8,913 nt of DNA from M55B157 sp964626275 (lineage in GTDB: Bacteria > Actinomycetota > Actinomycetes > S36-B12). The notes under the pieces are model-generated. The model was not told where the DNA came from. It worked only from the letters and a program-made list of their open reading frames with translations, and searched no databases. This document shows, one piece after another, positions 6,046-8,913 of this stretch. Each line of letters opens with the position of its first letter. Position 1 is the first letter of the stretch. The stretch covers positions 1 to 8,913 of the forward strand of contig CAZVCZ010000074.1 in the NCBI GenBank assembly GCA_964626275.1. Direction: 5' to 3'. The position numbers and the translations under genes are program-made.

Positions 6046-7541
6046 GGGCGACGCCAGCCGCCGTGGCGCAGTCGCAGCGCTCCGAGCAGCACCTTGCCGG
6101 TCCAGGCCGGTCGGTCGAAGGAGGTCAGGGAGACGGGAAGGGCGAAGCGCTGGCGGACCATCGACCGCGGCGAGGTGAACGCCCGCAGTCCATCGGCGCC
6201 GTGGATCCGTCCGATTCCCGATTGGCCCACCCCGCCCCAGGGCAGCGAGGGAACGCCGGCGTACATCACCCAGGAGTTGATGCTCACCATGCCCACCTTC
6301 AGTCGACGCCCGGCAGCCTCGGCCGCCCTGCTGCCGCCGAAGACCGAGGCCGCCAGGCCGTAGCCGGAGGCATTGGCGCGGTCGACGGCCTCGTCGAGGT
6401 CGCGCACGGCATTGATCGCGACGGTTGGTCCGAAGGTTTCCTCGGTCATCGCGAGTGAGTCCTCGGGGACCTCGGTGAGGATGACGGGCTCGACGATGCG
6501 CTCGCGAATCGACTCCAAGCCGCCGAGCACGGGGGTCGCACCACGCTCCAGGGCATCGCTGACGTGGCGTCGGATTACCTCGCTTGCCTGCGGGAGCGTC
6601 ATCGGGCCATAGGCGGCCTCGCCGTGGGTGCCGGGGTGGAGCACGCGAGCGCGTTCGGTGACCGAGGCGACGAGATCGTCCACGATCGCGCGGTGGGCGT
6701 AGACACGCTCGACACCGACACAGGTCTGCCCCGCATTCGACAGACCACCGAACACGATGGCGTCAGCTGCGGCCTCGATATCAGCGTCGGCATCGACGAG
6801 CACCGCATCCTTGCCGCCACACTCCAACACGACCGGGGTCATCGAGGGTGCGCAGGTAGCGAGAATCCGTCGACCTGTCGCCGAGGAGCCGGTGAAGGAC
6901 ACGATGTCGACACCGCTGGTGCACAGGGCTGCGCCGACGTTTCCGCCGCCGATGACCGACTGCAGCAGCGGCTGCTCCGGGGCGGCTATACCCAGCGTGC
7001 GCACGAGCCACTCACCGATGGCCGTGGCGTATTCCGAAGGCTTGTACACCACCGCGTTGCCGGCGGCGAGGGCGTAGACGATCGACCCGAGCGGGGTGAA
7101 CACCGGGTAGTTCCACGGCCCGATCACTCCGACGACTCCGACCGGTTCGTAGGACAGTGATGCGGCCTGGTTGACGGTGAGCAGGCTCCCGGGAACTCGG
7201 CGAGATCGGAGTTCGCGTTCGGCATTCTTCGCGGCCCAGTCGAGGTGCTCGAGGCTCAGCGCGATCTCCAGCCGGGCGTCGTCGCGGGGCTTGCCCATCT
7301 CGCGGTGCACGAGCTCGACGAGTTCCTCCGCGCCTCGCGCGAGGTTACGCTTTGCGAGCAGGAGTCGTTTGCGGCGCTCGGCCCAGGTCAGATCTCCCCA
7401 CCAACGGGCCGCGATCCGGGCCCGGTCGACGGTGTCGGCGATGTCCTCCTCACTGGAGATCGCGAAGCGTCCGAGGAGCTCATCGGACAGGGGTGCGCGA
7501 GACTCCAGCCAGGCTGTGTCGGGGGTCGAGGCAGCGGTCAT
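6042..7541 (-). CDS. NAD(P)-dependent aldehyde dehydrogenase
   Basis: This 499-residue member of the aldehyde dehydrogenase superfamily oxidises an aldehyde to its acid in the cytoplasm. The catalytic set is complete: Asn144 in GPWNYP, Lys167 in YKPSE for the cofactor, the FTGSSATG glycine motif (216-223), Glu240 in LECGGKD, the nucleophile Cys274 in GQTCVG, and Glu368 in EETFGP. After the core ends near residue 458 there is a roughly 40-residue basic tail (VRQRFALPVSLTSFDRPAWTGKVLL...RRP), longer than in many family members and similar in layout to GabD2-type succinate-semialdehyde dehydrogenases of actinobacteria. The substrate cannot be told from sequence; semialdehyde, fatty or aromatic aldehydes are all possible. 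The ATG at 7539-7541 has no spaced Shine-Dalgarno. The gene is convergent with nucS and divergent from the hydroxyacyl-CoA dehydrogenase, with which it may share regulation. Confidence 0.93.
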   Translation of the reverse strand: MTAASTPDTAWLESRAPLSDELLGRFAISSEEDIADTVDRARIAARWWGDLTWAERRKRLLLAKRNLARGAEELVELVHREMGKPRDDARLEIALSLEHLDWAAKNAERELRSRRVPGSLLTVNQAASLSYEPVGVVGVIGPWNYPVFTPLGSIVYALAAGNAVVYKPSEYATAIGEWLVRTLGIAAPEQPLLQSVIGGGNVGAALCTSGVDIVSFTGSSATGRRILATCAPSMTPVVLECGGKDAVLVDADADIEAAADAIVFGGLSNAGQTCVGVERVYAHRAIVDDLVASVTERARVLHPGTHGEAAYGPMTLPQASEVIRRHVSDALERGATPVLGGLESIRERIVEPVILTEVPEDSLAMTEETFGPTVAINAVRDLDEAVDRANASGYGLAASVFGGSRAAEAAGRRLKVGMVSINSWVMYAGVPSLPWGGVGQSGIGRIHGADGLRAFTSPRSMVRQRFALPVSLTSFDRPAWTGKVLLGALRLRHGGWRRP

Positions 7542-7547
7542 CCCCCG

Positions 7548-7553
7548 ACGCTA
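7548..7553 (-). promoter_or_regulatory. Putative -10 box of the aldehyde dehydrogenase gene (leaderless)
   Basis: On the minus strand TAGCGT (TANNNT) ends six bases before the ATG at 7541, which puts the predicted transcription start on the A of the ATG. Only a G run lies between. No clear -35 is present. Confidence 0.4.
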
Positions 7554-7604
7554 CTGCGCCCGAGGCCGGATGGCACGACCACCGGAGGAGGAGGCGCCCT
7601 CGCC

Positions 7605-7620
7605 CCCTGGTGGGCCAGGG
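7605..7620. promoter_or_regulatory. Inverted repeat in the divergent spacer (possible operator)
   Basis: CCCTGG-TGGG-CCAGGG is a perfect 6-bp inverted repeat with a 4-base centre, near the middle of the 147-base spacer between the aldehyde dehydrogenase and hydroxyacyl-CoA dehydrogenase genes. Its position suits a regulator acting on both, but GC-rich sequence makes short palindromes common. Confidence 0.3.
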
Positions 7621-7636
7621 CCGCCCGGGGATGTCG

Positions 7637-7669
7637 TCGTGGGAGACTGCGGTGACCGTAGTGCCACGA
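7637..7669 (+). promoter_or_regulatory. 33-base stem-loop just upstream of the hydroxyacyl-CoA dehydrogenase gene
   Basis: The outer stem is TCGTGG (7637-7642) with CCACGA (7664-7669). The inner stem is ACTGCGG (7646-7652) with CCGTAGT (7656-7662), seven pairs including one G-U, closed by a TGA loop. A small internal loop (GAG opposite G) separates them. It ends seven bases before the Shine-Dalgarno. It could be a 5'-UTR structure or a dyad operator of the TetR type seen near acyl-CoA genes. It has no U tract, so a terminator is unlikely. Confidence 0.45.
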
Positions 7670-7675
7670 GGAAGT

Positions 7676-7682
7676 GAGGGAA
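7676..7682 (+). promoter_or_regulatory. Ribosome binding site of the 3-hydroxyacyl-CoA dehydrogenase gene
   Basis: GAGGGAA lies six bases before the ATG at 7689, and GAGGAA occurs just upstream at 7668-7673. This fixes the start and marks the gene as leadered, unlike the five neighbours with start-proximal -10 boxes. Confidence 0.7.
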
Positions 7683-7688
7683 CGCGAG

Positions 7689-8913
7689 ATGACCGGTGGA
7701 TCCATCTCCACTGTGGGGGTCGTCGGGTTGGGAACGATGGGGGCCGGAATCGCTGAGGTCTTCGCCCGGCATGGATTCGATGTCATCGCCGTCGAGTGGG
7801 ACGAGGTCGGCCTGCAACGAGGCCGGGACACCATTCTCGGGTCGACTCAGCGTGCCGTCGACCGGGGCAAGCTCGAGGAATCCGAGCGTGACGCCCTGGT
7901 GGGGCGGATCACCTTCGGAACCGATCGGGCGGCGCTGTCCGTGACCGACCTCGTGATCGAGGCCATCCCGGAGCAACTGGAGTTGAAACGGGAGCTGTTC
8001 GCCGAACTCGACCGGATCACCCCTGAGCACACAATCCTCGCCTCCAACACCTCCTCCCTGTCGGTGACCGAGATCTCCGTGGCAACCGCGCGTCCCGACC
8101 GAGTCGTCGGGATGCACTTCTTCAACCCGGCTCCGATCCAGGGATTCGTCGAGATCGTCCGGACCGTTGTCAGTTCGCCCGAGGTCGTCGAAGCTGTCGA
8201 GAATGTCGCGCGAGCTCTCGGCAAGGAGCCGGTCGTCGTGGGGGACCGCGCCGGATTCATCGCGAACGCCCTGCTGTTCGGCTACCTCAATCATGCGGTC
8301 GCAATGTACGACTCGCGGTATGCGACCCGTGAGGACATCGACACGGCCATGCGCCTGGGTTGCGGCTACCCGATGGGCCCGCTCGCCCTGCTCGACCTGA
8401 TCGGTCTGGACACTGCCTACGAGATCCTCGACACGATGTACAAGCAGGGTCGTGACCGCCTTCACGCCCCGCATCCACTGCTGAAGCAGATGGTCACCGC
8501 GGGACTGAGGGGCCGCAAGACAGGTCGCGGCTTCTACACCTACGCCGAACCGAATTCCCCCAAGATCGTCGAGGATGCCGAGACTCACGACGCGCAACGC
8601 AACTTCGGCGCACCCCGACCTGTCCAGAGTGTCGGCGTTATCGGGTCGGGCACGATGGCGTGCGGTATCGCCGAGGTGTTCTGCAAGGCGGGCTTGCCCA
8701 CCACCATCGTCGCGCGATCTGCAGCCAAGGCGGAGGGAGCCAAGGCAACCATCACCAAATCGCTGGAGAAGGCGGTCCAACGGGGCAAGCTGGAGAGTGC
8801 TGATCGGGATGTCGCGCTCGCAGCGTTGACGGCGAGTCCCAACCTGGAGTCCCTGTCCGATGTGGACATGGTGGTCGAGGCGATCGCCGAGAACATCGAC
8901 GTGAAGATCGCGC
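7689..8913 (+). CDS. 3-hydroxyacyl-CoA (3-hydroxybutyryl-CoA) dehydrogenase, tandem-domain form, 3' end outside window
   Basis: The enzyme interconverts 3-hydroxyacyl-CoA and 3-ketoacyl-CoA with NAD(P). The 408 residues seen begin with the Rossmann motif VGVVGLGTMGAGIAE (Gly13, Gly15, Gly18). The catalytic residues follow: Ser122 in SNTSSLSVTEIS, His143 in GMHFFNPAP, Glu155 and Asn193 in GFIANALL. The C-terminal helical domain has GYPMGPLALLDLIGLDTAYEI and ends in GLRGRKTGRGFYTY. A linker leads to a second Rossmann start, VGVIGSGTMACGIAE (Gly319, Gly321, Ala324 in place of the third Gly). The protein is therefore a two-module fusion, a form known in actinobacteria at close to 600 residues; the remainder lies beyond 8913. 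No enoyl-CoA hydratase domain is present, which separates it from FadB. The stretch IQGFVEI after the catalytic His differs from the common VMKLVEI. A role in C4 acyl-CoA supply to the ethylmalonyl-CoA pathway is inferred. Confidence 0.92.
   Translation, partial: MTGGSISTVGVVGLGTMGAGIAEVFARHGFDVIAVEWDEVGLQRGRDTILGSTQRAVDRGKLEESERDALVGRITFGTDRAALSVTDLVIEAIPEQLELKRELFAELDRITPEHTILASNTSSLSVTEISVATARPDRVVGMHFFNPAPIQGFVEIVRTVVSSPEVVEAVENVARALGKEPVVVGDRAGFIANALLFGYLNHAVAMYDSRYATREDIDTAMRLGCGYPMGPLALLDLIGLDTAYEILDTMYKQGRDRLHAPHPLLKQMVTAGLRGRKTGRGFYTYAEPNSPKIVEDAETHDAQRNFGAPRPVQSVGVIGSGTMACGIAEVFCKAGLPTTIVARSAAKAEGAKATITKSLEKAVQRGKLESADRDVALAALTASPNLESLSDVDMVVEAIAENIDVKIA

Noticed and set aside
7551..8780. 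A 409-codon open frame on the minus strand antisense to the hydroxyacyl-CoA dehydrogenase gene
   Set aside because: The translation has the same shadow-frame look and no domain, and the plus strand carries an intact, motif-rich enzyme with a good ribosome site.
1..8913. CRISPR arrays, tRNA or rRNA genes, integrases, transposases, toxin-antitoxin or defence islands
   Set aside because: No spaced repeat series, RNA-gene-like sequence or matching protein motif was found on either strand. The window looks like conserved chromosomal backbone, not an accessory island.

Overview
The window reads as one contiguous piece of a high-GC actinobacterial chromosome carrying housekeeping and central-metabolism genes. 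The reasons are GC-rich third codon positions, a NucS mismatch endonuclease (the actinobacterial and archaeal substitute for MutS/MutL), a MurA with Asp in place of the catalytic Cys, and a neighbourhood (atpD, atpC, a divergent corrinoid adenosyltransferase, murA, nucS) resembling that of mycobacteria and streptomycetes. I cannot name a genus. The assembly is a draft: a 100-N gap lies inside nucS.

Layout. 1-888: the 3' end of the F1 ATP synthase operon (atpD C-terminus, then complete atpC). 901-1488 (minus): a PduO-type ATP:cob(I)alamin adenosyltransferase, convergent with atpC and divergent from murA. 1584-2849: murA. 2833-3153 (minus): a small one-helix membrane protein whose 3' end overlaps murA. 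3213-5198: ethylmalonyl-CoA mutase (ecm), followed after 10 bases by nucS (5209-6035). 6042-7541 (minus): an aldehyde dehydrogenase, convergent with nucS. 7689 to the window end: a tandem-domain 3-hydroxyacyl-CoA dehydrogenase, divergent from the aldehyde dehydrogenase and cut by the window edge.

How the genes fit together. The adenosyltransferase makes adenosylcobalamin, the cofactor Ecm needs. The 3-hydroxyacyl-CoA dehydrogenase acts at the hydroxybutyryl/acetoacetyl-CoA level that feeds crotonyl-CoA into the ethylmalonyl-CoA pathway. This suggests C2/C4 acyl-CoA assimilation or supply of C4/C5 acyl-CoA units. The signature enzyme crotonyl-CoA carboxylase/reductase is not in the window. atpD/atpC, murA and nucS are housekeeping neighbours.

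The most useful observations are these. (1) The N gap in nucS is flanked by two identical 55-bp copies, so it is almost certainly two overlapping contig ends. Collapsing them restores an intact 223-residue NucS. (2) Five start codons have a TANNNT -10-like hexamer 6-8 bases upstream, pointing to leaderless or nearly leaderless transcription. (3) MurA has Asp118 at the fosfomycin-target position, with unusual neighbours in the same loop. (4) The divergent spacers hold inverted and direct repeats that may be operators. I did not find a convincing undescribed multi-gene system; this is mostly an ordinary chromosomal region.
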